A DNA stretch of 59,220 bases from Microbulbifer rhizosphaerae (GTDB lineage Bacteria > Pseudomonadota > Gammaproteobacteria > Pseudomonadales > Cellvibrionaceae), in NCBI RefSeq assembly GCF_014191725.1, contig NZ_JACHWZ010000028.1, positions 1-59,220 on the forward strand, written 5' to 3'. Within the stretch, counting starts at the first letter, position 1, and every line of letters starts with the position of its first letter. Of this stretch, positions 7,167 through 14,896 are shown piece by piece. The translations under genes and the position numbers were made by a program. Under the pieces are notes generated by a model. It ran no database searches, was not told where the DNA came from, and saw only the letters and a program-made list of their open reading frames with translations.

Positions 7167-8774
7167 TTGATCTCCACCGCGAACATTACCATGCAGTTCG
7201 GCGCTAAGCCGCTGTTTGAAAACATCTCCGCAAAGTTCGGTAATGGCAACCGTTACGGCCTTATCGGGGCGAATGGCTGCGGCAAGTCGACGTTTATGAA
7301 GATCCTCAGCGGCGCTTTGGCCCCCTCTGCCGGCAATGTCTCGATTGCGCCCGGGTGTACTGTGGGGACATTGAGCCAGGATCAGTTTGCTTTCGAGGAG
7401 TACAGTGTTGTTGATGCTGTGATCATGGGAGACACGGCCCTTTGGGCCGTAAAGCAGGAGCGTGACCGCATATACTCGCTTCCCGAAATGAGTGAAGACG
7501 ACGGGATGCGCGTCGCTGAGCTGGAAGTCCAGTTTGCGGAGATGGACGGCTATAGCGCAGAGAGCCGTGCGGGCGAGATTCTGTTGGAAGCCGGAATAGA
7601 CGGAGCGCTGCATTTTGGCTTGATGAAGCAGGTTGCGCCCGGTTGGAAGCTGCGAGTATTGCTGGCACAGGCGCTGTTTGCCGATCCCGATATCCTGCTG
7701 CTGGACGAGCCGACCAACAACCTGGATATCCACACCATCCACTGGCTGGCGGAAATCCTGAACCAGCGCAAAAGCACCATGATCATCATTTCCCATGATC
7801 GCCACTTCCTGAACTCTGTTTGCACGCACATGGCCGATATCGATTATGGTGAATTGCGTATCTTCCCCGGCAACTATGAGGATTTTGTCGCGGCTTCGAC
7901 GCTGATTCAGGAACAATTGCACTCGGAGAACGCCAAGAAGAGTGCGGAGCTGGAAGAGCTGCAGAGTTTTGTTAACCGATTCTCCGCGAATGCGTCCAAG
8001 GCCAAACAGGCAAGTTCCCGTGCCAAGAAGATGGAAAAGATCAAGCTGGACGAAGTAAAGCCGTCCAGCCGGGTTTCCCCGTACATTACCTTTAAACAGT
8101 GCAAGAAGTTACACCGACAGGCGCTGGTTCTGGAGGGCGTATCCCACGGCTTTGAAGAGGGGCCTCTGTTTAACGGCGGAGAGATGATTCTGGAAGCCGG
8201 TGCGCGACTGGCGGTAATCGGTGAGAACGGCGTCGGCAAAACCACATTCCTGCGCTGCCTGGTCAACGAGATCCAGGCCAATAGCGGTGAAATCAAGTGG
8301 TCTGAAAATGCGGCTGTGGGTTACTGCCCGCAGGACAGCAGCGCGGATTTTGACTGCGATCTCACCATATTCGAGTGGATGTCGCAGTGGCGCACCCCCA
8401 AGCACGATGACCTGGCGGTGCGGGGGATTCTGGGCCGGCTGTTATTTACCGCGGATGATGCCAACAAGAAGGCAAAGGTTTGTTCCGGTGGTGAGAAAAA
8501 CCGCCTGCTGTTCGGCAAGTTGATGATGATGGACACCAATGTGCTGGTTATGGATGAACCGACCAACCATTTGGATATGGAAGCGATTGAAGCGCTGAAC
8601 AATGCCCTGGCGAAATACGAGGGCACATTGATTTTCGTGAGCCACGACCGCCAGTTTGTGTCGTCATTGGCGACCAGGGTTGTTGAAATCAAGGATCAGA
8701 CACTGATCGATTTTCAGGGAACCTACGACGAATATCTGGCGAGCCAGTCGCAGCCTGGTTTACAGGTTGCCTGA
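7167..8774 (+). CDS. ybiT: ABC-F family ATPase YbiT
   Basis: 535 residues if started at TTG 7167, which has AGGA eight bases upstream and gives MISTANITMQFG, matching the E. coli YbiT N-terminus; a longer GTG frame begins inside the hairpin repeat and is unlikely. There are two ABC domains without membrane segments: Walker A GANGCGKST and GENGVGKTT, Walker B LLLDEPTNNLD and LVMDEPTNHLD, and a linker rich in charged residues with RFSANASKAKQASSRAKKM. ABC-F proteins bind the ribosome E site and rescue or tune translation. Single gene; a convergent terminator follows. Confidence 0.92.
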   Translation: MISTANITMQFGAKPLFENISAKFGNGNRYGLIGANGCGKSTFMKILSGALAPSAGNVSIAPGCTVGTLSQDQFAFEEYSVVDAVIMGDTALWAVKQERDRIYSLPEMSEDDGMRVAELEVQFAEMDGYSAESRAGEILLEAGIDGALHFGLMKQVAPGWKLRVLLAQALFADPDILLLDEPTNNLDIHTIHWLAEILNQRKSTMIIISHDRHFLNSVCTHMADIDYGELRIFPGNYEDFVAASTLIQEQLHSENAKKSAELEELQSFVNRFSANASKAKQASSRAKKMEKIKLDEVKPSSRVSPYITFKQCKKLHRQALVLEGVSHGFEEGPLFNGGEMILEAGARLAVIGENGVGKTTFLRCLVNEIQANSGEIKWSENAAVGYCPQDSSADFDCDLTIFEWMSQWRTPKHDDLAVRGILGRLLFTADDANKKAKVCSGGEKNRLLFGKLMMMDTNVLVMDEPTNHLDMEAIEALNNALAKYEGTLIFVSHDRQFVSSLATRVVEIKDQTLIDFQGTYDEYLASQSQPGLQVA

Positions 8775-8796
8775 CGTGCTGAATGATGACGAGACC

Positions 8797-8822
8797 GGCT
8801 GCGCCGCCGAGGTGGCGCAGCC
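8797..8822. terminator. convergent hairpin terminator
   Basis: GGCTGCGCC and GGCGCAGCC pair over nine bases around an eight-base loop, between the stops of ybiT (plus) and the M28 peptidase (minus). There is no strong T tract, so termination efficiency is uncertain. Confidence 0.5.
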
Positions 8823-8843
8823 ATACTGAAATGAATTGTTCGA

Positions 8844-10514
8844 CTAGAGCTTCCTCACTCCCGCACTCCGATCCCGAATCGCCTTGAATTCCGAACCCTC
8901 CTTCCACTCCGGCCAGCGGGTCGAGCTGCCCAGGTCACTCATAATCATGCGAATCGCGGAGATATCCTGCACGGCGCCGGTGAGGTCCCAGTTCGGGTCC
9001 CAGGCGTCGCAGGTTTTGTGATAGCAGTTGCTCACATAGTCGGCGATCCATTTTTCTCCGGCTTCGCGGCCGCCCTCCACCAGGTCCGCGCCGCCGGCGA
9101 TGCCCATGATCAGCAGCACCGGTACGCCCTGCCGGGCCATGGAGAAGTGGTCCGCGCGGTAGAAGAGGCCGTTTTCGGGCAGGGATTCCGGGGTGACCGT
9201 GCGGCCCTGGCTGCGGGCGGCGCGGGCCAGGTCGTCTTCCAGTTCACTCTGGCCTTCGCCGACCAGTATCACATCCCGTGCGGCGCCGGCGGTCTGGAGG
9301 ATATCCAGGGTGAAGTTGGCAACCGTTTTCTCCAGGGGGTAGAGCGGGTTAGCCGCATAGGCCTGGGAGCCGAGCAGGCCGCTTTCCTCGCCGGTCCACA
9401 CGGCGAACAGCACGCTCCTGTCCAGCGCCGGTCCGGCTTTCAACACCCGCGCCAGTTCCAGTACGCCGGCGGTGCCCAGCGCGTCGTCGTTGGCACCGGG
9501 ACGCACGGTGCGGCCTTGGGCGTCGGGTTCGCCCGTGCCATAGGCGTCCCAGTGGGAGGAGGCCATCAGGATTTCATCCGGGCGCTCGCTGCCGGGAAGG
9601 ATGGCCAGTACGTTGCGGCTCTCGATGTTTTCGACGGTTGTGGCGAGATCCGCGTTGAAAGTGATTCCTTCCAGATCGAAGGCTTCAAATTCGGGGGAGC
9701 GGGCCTCGACGCGCAGCTTGTCCAGATCCAGGCCGGCGCGCTTGAGCAGGCGGGCAGCGGCATCGTTATGCAACCAGCCTTGCAGGGAGACGAGCGGGGT
9801 GCTCTCTCCGCTTTGCGCCAGCGCGTAGTTTTCCCCCGGCGATGAGGAGGCCACACTCCAGGGATAGCCAGCCGCTTCCGTCTCGTGGATAACCAGCGCC
9901 GCGAGAGCACCGCGCCGCGCGGCCTCCTCGAATTTATAGGCCCAGCGCCCGTAATAGGTCATGCGCCGGTCGCCAAACCGGCCCGCCGCCGGCTCGCCCG
10001 GGCCCGCGGCGAAATCGGGATCGTTGACCAGGAACAGGGCGACCTTGCTCTTGAGGTCGATATTGCCGAAGTCGTTCCAGTCCCGTTCCGGGGCGTCCAC
10101 ACCAAAGCCGACGAAAGCGATGGGCGCATCGGCGATCTCGATGCGATCGAGATTGCGCAGGGTGCTGACTTCGATATCCGCACCCTGTGCCAGCGGGAGA
10201 CGTTCGCCACCGGTACTCAGGAACATGGGGGCGGGTGTATTGATCTGGGTGTGGACCATGGGCACGGTCTGGGTCCAACTGCCGTTTTCACCGCCGGGTT
10301 CCAGGCCCAGTGATTTGAACTCTTCGATCAGGTAGGCGACGGTTTTCTCTTCGCCTGGCGTACCGGGCGCCCGGCCGCCGAACTCCTCGGAAGCGAGTAC
10401 TTTCACGATGTTGGAGAGGCGCTCGGGATCGATTTGCACTGTGTTCTCTTCAGGCTTTGAGCACGCGGCCACCGCCAGGATGGACAGGAACAGGCAAACT
10501 GCTCGGTAGATCAT
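8844..10514 (-). CDS. M28 family zinc peptidase, lipoprotein
   Basis: 556 residues from the ATG at 10514 (MIYRAVCLFLSILAVAAC), which gives a lipoprotein signal with lipobox LAVAAC. An ATG 12 bases upstream is an alternative, and the longest frame extends into the upstream hairpin. The M28 metal and catalytic residues are visible: SSHWDAYG, GANDDALGTAGVLE, WTGEESGLLGSQAY, FTLDIL and YRADHFS. A PA-type region precedes the catalytic part. M28 lipoproteins are periplasmic or outer-membrane aminopeptidases of the di-zinc class. Single gene. Similar proteins are common in marine gammaproteobacteria that live on protein. Confidence 0.88.
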   Translation of the reverse strand: MIYRAVCLFLSILAVAACSKPEENTVQIDPERLSNIVKVLASEEFGGRAPGTPGEEKTVAYLIEEFKSLGLEPGGENGSWTQTVPMVHTQINTPAPMFLSTGGERLPLAQGADIEVSTLRNLDRIEIADAPIAFVGFGVDAPERDWNDFGNIDLKSKVALFLVNDPDFAAGPGEPAAGRFGDRRMTYYGRWAYKFEEAARRGALAALVIHETEAAGYPWSVASSSPGENYALAQSGESTPLVSLQGWLHNDAAARLLKRAGLDLDKLRVEARSPEFEAFDLEGITFNADLATTVENIESRNVLAILPGSERPDEILMASSHWDAYGTGEPDAQGRTVRPGANDDALGTAGVLELARVLKAGPALDRSVLFAVWTGEESGLLGSQAYAANPLYPLEKTVANFTLDILQTAGAARDVILVGEGQSELEDDLARAARSQGRTVTPESLPENGLFYRADHFSMARQGVPVLLIMGIAGGADLVEGGREAGEKWIADYVSNCYHKTCDAWDPNWDLTGAVQDISAIRMIMSDLGSSTRWPEWKEGSEFKAIRDRSAGVRKL

Positions 10515-10604
10515 TATGGCTCTCATTTTTTGCGGAGGGGATAAAGGTGGTTCGGGCAACCATACCATTAGCTGCAACGTCGCGTGAAACACTCCAGAGC
10601 CGCC

Positions 10605-10678
10605 GTAGGGTGCGCCGTGCGCACCGAACATGGCCGGAGATCGCGGCGATGCCGGCTGGTGCGCACGGCGCACCCTAC
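10605..10678. repeat. hairpin repeat, GTAGGGTGCGCC type
   Basis: GTAGGGTGCGCCGTGCGCACC on the left is mirrored by GGTGCGCACGGCGCACCCTAC on the right. It is a second subtype of dispersed hairpin; a shorter relative is at 14243-14269. It lies upstream of the M28 gene and overlaps a spurious upstream extension of that frame. Confidence 0.85.
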
Positions 10679-10779
10679 GTGCTGATGTGATCGGTATGTG
10701 CCATTGGCAGAGCCCCGATCGCGGCCAGACGCTCAGGCGTTATGAAACCGCTATCAGTCTTTTTACACGCCGAGTGATG

Positions 10780-10796
10780 GGCACCACATACATGCG
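10780..10796 (+). promoter_or_regulatory. weak second NtrC-like site
   Basis: GGCACCACATACATGCG shares the left half (GCACCA) and part of the right half of an NtrC box. It is centred 41 bp, about four helical turns, upstream of the strong site at 10821. Weak on its own; listed because NtrC enhancers usually come in pairs. Confidence 0.3.
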
Positions 10797-10820
10797 CCTT
10801 TCAAAGCATTAATGTGCCAA

Positions 10821-10837
10821 TGCACCGCAGTGGTGCA
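10821..10837 (+). promoter_or_regulatory. NtrC-type binding palindrome
   Basis: TGCACCGCAGTGGTGCA fits the NtrC consensus TGCACYAWWWTRGTGCA in both half-sites and in the 17-bp length. It is centred about 95 bp upstream of the start point expected from the sigma-54 promoter at 10898, a normal enhancer distance. It implies induction of the transporter-kinase-cyanase operon under nitrogen limitation. Confidence 0.7.
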
Positions 10838-10897
10838 CCTCGCCCCCGGGCCGGCGAATGGTAGAACCTGCAAATATGGCGCACCGTTGTCGCGGGA

Positions 10898-10912
10898 TGG
10901 CACAGAACTTGC
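10898..10912 (+). promoter_or_regulatory. sigma-54 promoter (-24/-12)
   Basis: TGGCACAGAACTTGC matches the sigma-54 consensus TGGCAC-N5-TTGC exactly, with the GG and GC dinucleotides at the required spacing. It lies about 200 bp before the transporter start at 11110, on the same strand, downstream of NtrC-like palindromes. Confidence 0.75.
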
Positions 10913-11109
10913 CTCAATATTTGTGGGCATCGCACTTGCATTAGCGCTGTCCAACACAAAAATCAGTTTCCATGGACAACGGCGTCCTCCAACCCTGCTG
11001 CACAGCCAGCGGGGCGGGAGACGCTGTTTTTTGTGCGCCGGGAAAAATACCCGGCCACTGGCGGTATCGATTGGAAACTTCCAGCTATTCGGAATTTGGG
11101 GGCAACACT

Positions 11110-11952
11110 ATGGCTTACCTATTACCATCGGAATTCGCGACCAAAATGGTCGACGCCGGTGAAGCAAAAATCTTCATGTCCACGCGGGATACCCTGATCA
11201 GGGCTTATATGGCGGGGGCTATCCTGGCGCTGGCGGCGGTGTTCGCAGTCACCATCACCGTGACCACCGGCAGCCCGCTGCTGGGCGCGGTACTGTTTCC
11301 GGTCGGCTTCTGCATGCTGTACCTGATGGGCTTCGACCTGCTTACCGGTGTGTTCGTGCTGGTGCCGCTGGCCTGGCTGGACCGGCGGCCCGGGGTCACC
11401 ATCAAGGGTATTCTCAGGAACTGGGGCCTGGTTTTCCTGGGCAACTTTGCCGGGGCGCTGACAGTGGCCTTGATGATGGCCTTCGTGTTCACCTACGGTT
11501 TCTCGGTGGAGCCCGGTGTTGTTGGGCAGAAGATCGCCGGTATCGGCGAGGCGCGCACGCTGGGTTACGCGCAGTACGGTGCCGCCGGCTGGTTCACCAT
11601 TTTTATTCGCGGCATGCTGTGTAACTGGATGGTGTCCATGGGTGTGGTGGGCGCGATGATTTCCACCAACGTGAGCGGCAAGGTGCTGGCCATGTGGATG
11701 CCGATCATGCTGTTCTTCTTCATGACCTTCGAGCACTCGGTGGTGAACATGTTCCTGTTCCCCTCGGCCATGCTGATGGGCGGCGGTTTCTCGATCATGG
11801 ATTATTTCCTCTGGAACGAGATCCCCACCGCGCTCGGCAACCTGGTGGGCGGCCTCGCCTTTACCGGCCTGACCCTGTACAGCACCCACGTGCGCACCGC
11901 GCCTAAGCGCAACCTGGGCGGCGACAGCGCGAAGCCGGCGCTGGCCAGCTGA
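11110..11952 (+). CDS. formate/nitrite transporter (FNT) family channel
   Basis: 280 residues from ATG 11110, which has GGGGGC upstream and gives MAYLLPSEFATKMVDAGEAK, a typical FNT start; the frame reaches back to 10972 but that part is leader. Membrane helices alternate through the whole protein, with family segments such as PVGFCMLYLMGFDLLTG, NWGLVFLGNFAGAL, GMLCNWMVSMGV and MFFFMTFEHSVVNMFLFP. FNT channels pass small monovalent anions (formate, nitrite, hydrosulfide). Because the operon ends in cyanase, nitrite or cyanate uptake for nitrogen assimilation is the likely role. It is the first gene of the operon behind the sigma-54 promoter. Confidence 0.88.
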   Translation: MAYLLPSEFATKMVDAGEAKIFMSTRDTLIRAYMAGAILALAAVFAVTITVTTGSPLLGAVLFPVGFCMLYLMGFDLLTGVFVLVPLAWLDRRPGVTIKGILRNWGLVFLGNFAGALTVALMMAFVFTYGFSVEPGVVGQKIAGIGEARTLGYAQYGAAGWFTIFIRGMLCNWMVSMGVVGAMISTNVSGKVLAMWMPIMLFFFMTFEHSVVNMFLFPSAMLMGGGFSIMDYFLWNEIPTALGNLVGGLAFTGLTLYSTHVRTAPKRNLGGDSAKPALAS

Positions 11953-11957
11953 TCGAA

Positions 11958-13739
11958 ATGAACGCAGCACAACCCCGGCCGGCAACCGCCGCCGGGGCAA
12001 ACGTCCGCGAGTCCACTGGCCAGCTCAGGGTTTCCATCGGCCAGTGCACCAGCGAGGGGCGCAAGCCCCTCAACCAGGACTTTCACGGCGCCGTGGTGCC
12101 CGGACAGCCGCAGCTGTCACTGAAAGGCGTGGCTCTGGCCATGGCGGACGGTATCAGCAGCAGCGACGTCAGCCACGTCGCCAGCGAGACCGCGGTCAAG
12201 AGTTTCCTCGAGGACTACTACAGCACCTCCGAGGCCTGGTCGGTGCGCACCGCCGCCACCCGGGTGATCGCGGCCACCAATGCCTGGCTCGACGCGCAGA
12301 CCCGGCAGAGCCACTACCGCTTCGAGCGGGACAAAGGCTATGTCTGCACTTTCAGTGCGCTGGTATTGCGGGGCGATACGGCGCACCTGTTCCACCTGGG
12401 CGATACCCGTGTCTACCGCCTGCAGGGCGAGACGCTGGAACAGCTGACCAACGATCACCGCCTTTGGGTCTCCGCCGAGGAGAGCTATCTCAGCCGGGCG
12501 CTGGGCGTTGACGCCCATATGGAACCGGACTACCAAAATTTTCCGCTGCGCGAGGGACAGCTCTTTATCCTCGCCACCGACGGCGTGTACGAACATGTGC
12601 GCGCGGAATTCATCATCGAACAATTGCGCAAGTCCGCCGGCAACCTGGATGCGGCGGCCCGGACTATCGTCGATGCGGCCATTGCCAACGGCAGCGGCGA
12701 CAACCTGTCGATCCAGATTGTGCGCGTGGAGGAATTACCCGGCCGGGAGACGCTGGCACTGCTGCAGCAGGCGGACACGCTGCCGCTGCCGCCGCCACTG
12801 CGCCCCGACGACGAGTTGGACGGCTATCGCATACTGCGCGGGATTCACGCCTCCAGCCGCAGCCACGCCTACCTGGCCGAGGACACACAGACAAATACCC
12901 GCGTGTTGCTCAAAACCCCTTCCATCGACAGGAGCGGCGATCCGGCCTACCTGGAACGTTTCCTGATGGAGGAATGGATAGCCCGGCGGGTCAGCAGCGT
13001 GCACCTGCTCAGGGCGGCGCCCGCGGACCGGGAGCGCCGTTATCTCTACACCGCCACCGAATACATCGAGGGCCAGACACTCGCCCAGTGGCTGCGCGAC
13101 AACCCGAAACCGGACCTGGAAAGCGTGCGCGGCATTATCGAGCAGATCGCCCGCGGCCTGCAGGCCATGCACCGCATGGAAATGCTGCACCAGGACCTGA
13201 AGCCCGACAACATAATGATCGACCGCGGCGGCACGGTGAAAATCATCGACTACGGTGCCACGCGGATCGGCGGCCTGGGTGAACTGGCCGGCGCCAGCGG
13301 CGGCGACCAGTTGCAGGGCACCGCCCTCTACGCCGCGCCCGAATACTTTATCGGCGAGACTCCCTCGGCCCACTCGGATTTGTTTTCCCTCGGGGTGCTC
13401 ACTTACCACATGCTGTCCGGGCGTTTTCCTTACGGTCCCGACGTTCCCCGCGCGCGCAGCCGCGCCGCCCAGCGGCGGCTCTCTTATCGCAGCGTGCTGG
13501 ACGAAGACAGCGAGATCCCCGCCTGGGTGGATACCACCCTCAAAAAAGCCGTGCACCCGGACCCGCTGAAACGCTACCAACATCTGTCGGAGTTCCTCTA
13601 CGACCTCCGCCACCCGAATAAGGCCTTCCTCGCCAACAGCCGACCACCGCTGATAGAGCGCAACCCGGTGGCCTTCTGGCGGGGCCTGGCCCTGTTGCAG
13701 TTCCTCGCCATCCTGGCGCTCCTCTACCAACTCCAATAA
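11958..13739 (+). CDS. bifunctional PP2C phosphatase / Ser-Thr protein kinase with C-terminal TM
   Basis: 593 residues. Residues ~23-260 are a PP2C phosphatase with metal-binding D41 (NQD), D64 (MADG), D208 (ATDG) and GDN at 247-249. Residues ~290-560 are a protein kinase: VLLK lysine K319, helix-C E338/E339, HQDLKPDN (D413), DYG in place of DFG (D431), and APEY. The usual glycine-rich loop is poor in glycine (GIHASSRSHAY). A single membrane helix closes the protein (573-592), so both domains face the cytoplasm. It starts five bases after the transporter stop. It probably controls transporter or cyanase activity by phosphorylation, which is inference from position. Confidence 0.88.
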   Translation: MNAAQPRPATAAGANVRESTGQLRVSIGQCTSEGRKPLNQDFHGAVVPGQPQLSLKGVALAMADGISSSDVSHVASETAVKSFLEDYYSTSEAWSVRTAATRVIAATNAWLDAQTRQSHYRFERDKGYVCTFSALVLRGDTAHLFHLGDTRVYRLQGETLEQLTNDHRLWVSAEESYLSRALGVDAHMEPDYQNFPLREGQLFILATDGVYEHVRAEFIIEQLRKSAGNLDAAARTIVDAAIANGSGDNLSIQIVRVEELPGRETLALLQQADTLPLPPPLRPDDELDGYRILRGIHASSRSHAYLAEDTQTNTRVLLKTPSIDRSGDPAYLERFLMEEWIARRVSSVHLLRAAPADRERRYLYTATEYIEGQTLAQWLRDNPKPDLESVRGIIEQIARGLQAMHRMEMLHQDLKPDNIMIDRGGTVKIIDYGATRIGGLGELAGASGGDQLQGTALYAAPEYFIGETPSAHSDLFSLGVLTYHMLSGRFPYGPDVPRARSRAAQRRLSYRSVLDEDSEIPAWVDTTLKKAVHPDPLKRYQHLSEFLYDLRHPNKAFLANSRPPLIERNPVAFWRGLALLQFLAILALLYQLQ

Positions 13740-13759
13740 TTTCTTCCAAGGAGAAGATC

Positions 13760-14209
13760 ATGATCAACAGCCGCGAAGATGTAACCCGGATGATCCAGTC
13801 CGCCAAAGTCCGCAAGGGCATCACCTGGACTCAAGTGGCCGACGCCGTCGGCCTGTCGAAGGAATGGACCACCGCCGCCTGCCTGGGCCAGATGACCTTC
13901 GACGAGCAGCAGGCCAAAATCGTGGGTGAGATTTTCGATCTGCCGGAAGAAGCCCTGGCCTGGCTCCAGGCAGTCCCCTACAAAGGCTCACTGCCCACGG
14001 CGGTTCCCACCGATCCGCTGATCTACCGCTGGTACGAGGTGGTAAATGTCTACGGCAGCACCATCAAGGAACTGATCCACGAGGAGTTCGGCGATGGGAT
14101 TATGAGCGCTATCGACTTTTCGCTGGATATCGAGCGGGAGGAGGACCCCAAGGGGGACAGGGTGAAGGTCGTGTTGTCTGGGAAGTTTTTGCCTTATAAG
14201 GCGTATTGA
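13760..14209 (+). CDS. cynS: cyanate hydratase (cyanase)
   Basis: 149 residues, slightly shorter than E. coli CynS. It converts cyanate and bicarbonate to carbamate, which decomposes to ammonia and CO2. The N-terminal helical part (TWTQVADAVGLSKEWTTAA) and the C-terminal dimerising part (IHEEFGDGIMSAIDFSLDI) are intact, with catalytic R90, E93 and S116 at the positions that correspond to R96, E99 and S122 of E. coli. A strong AAGGAGAAG lies before the ATG, 20 bases after the kinase stop. It is the last gene of the nitrogen-regulated operon. Confidence 0.95.
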   Translation: MINSREDVTRMIQSAKVRKGITWTQVADAVGLSKEWTTAACLGQMTFDEQQAKIVGEIFDLPEEALAWLQAVPYKGSLPTAVPTDPLIYRWYEVVNVYGSTIKELIHEEFGDGIMSAIDFSLDIEREEDPKGDRVKVVLSGKFLPYKAY

Positions 14210-14242
14210 AAGCGCCTGCAAAGCGTCTGACAATTCCTTTAC

Positions 14243-14269
14243 CACAGGGTGCGCACGGCGCACCCTGTG
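14243..14269. repeat. short perfect hairpin after cynS
   Basis: CACAGGGTGCGC pairs perfectly with GCGCACCCTGTG around a three-base loop. It shares its core with the 10605-10678 repeat. There is no T tract, but it may still end the cyanase transcript. Confidence 0.7.
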
Positions 14270-14309
14270 ATCGCATGTCCTGCATTGGGCATTCAGGTAC
14301 AATTGGAAA

Positions 14310-14732
14310 ATGTACAATAGCCTGATAAAGATCAATCTTATCGCACGCCTGGGATTGGCGTTTGTCTTTTTCTACCACGGCCTGATGCCGAAGATACTCT
14401 GGTTAAGTCCAATCGAGAAGGAGCTGGTCGATCTTCACAACCTGGGTATTCCCGCCGCGATACTTTCCCCGCTTGCAGGGCTTTCGGAAATCCTTCTGGC
14501 CCTGGCAATTGTCTTCTACAGAAAGTCACTTCTTCCAGTCTATGCCGGGGCGGCGCTGTTGGTTGCGCTATTGCTGGATGTGGCGCTGGTAAAACCGGGG
14601 CTTTTAATCGAGGCCTTCAATCCGGTATCGATAAATATCGTCACCCTGGTGCTGTGTTATCTGGTTGTGATAACTCACCGGGAAATTGAATTTGGTGGGA
14701 AAGGGGCCAGTGGCCATCAGGGCTTGAGTTGA
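14310..14732 (+). CDS. DoxX-like small membrane protein
   Basis: 140 residues with four predicted membrane helices: LIARLGLAFVFFYHGLMPKI (N-terminal, with the family's Arg and Phe-Tyr-His), AAILSPLAGLSEILLALAIV, LLPVYAGAALLVALLLDVAL and VSINIVTLVLCYLVVI. The Gly-Leu-Ser-Glu in helix 2 is typical of DoxX-like proteins. Family members are inner-membrane proteins of mostly unknown function, some linked to redox stress. It stands alone; the surrounding gaps hold hairpin repeats. Confidence 0.7.
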   Translation: MYNSLIKINLIARLGLAFVFFYHGLMPKILWLSPIEKELVDLHNLGIPAAILSPLAGLSEILLALAIVFYRKSLLPVYAGAALLVALLLDVALVKPGLLIEAFNPVSINIVTLVLCYLVVITHREIEFGGKGASGHQGLS

Positions 14733-14760
14733 ATGGCACGGAGATAAGCCGCTTCTTTCT

Positions 14761-14881
14761 GTAGGATGGGCAAAGCGTAGCGTGCCCATCTTCCGGGCTT
14801 GATGGGCTTAGGGCCATTGGGGCTTGAGTTGTTCGCCTGCAAGCAGGCTCCTACGGGGAGGAGCCTCCCGAAGGGGGAGGC
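14761..14881. repeat. cluster of hairpin repeat fragments
   Basis: It contains GTAGGATGGGCAAAGCGTAG...GCCCATC (related to 35579-35614), a half of the GCCTGCAAGCAGGCTCCTAC hairpin near 14834, and a G/C hairpin GGAGGAGCCTCCC. No coding potential. Confidence 0.65.
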
Positions 14882-14896
14882 CACGGTCATTAGCAG

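Noticed and set aside
9018..9845. 275-codon plus-strand ORF opposite the M28 peptidase
   Set aside because: Typical GC-rich antisense shadow; the minus strand has a complete peptidase with all motifs.
10972..11109. N-terminal extension of the FNT channel frame
   Set aside because: It lacks family similarity; ATG 11110 has a ribosome-binding site and the usual N-terminus.
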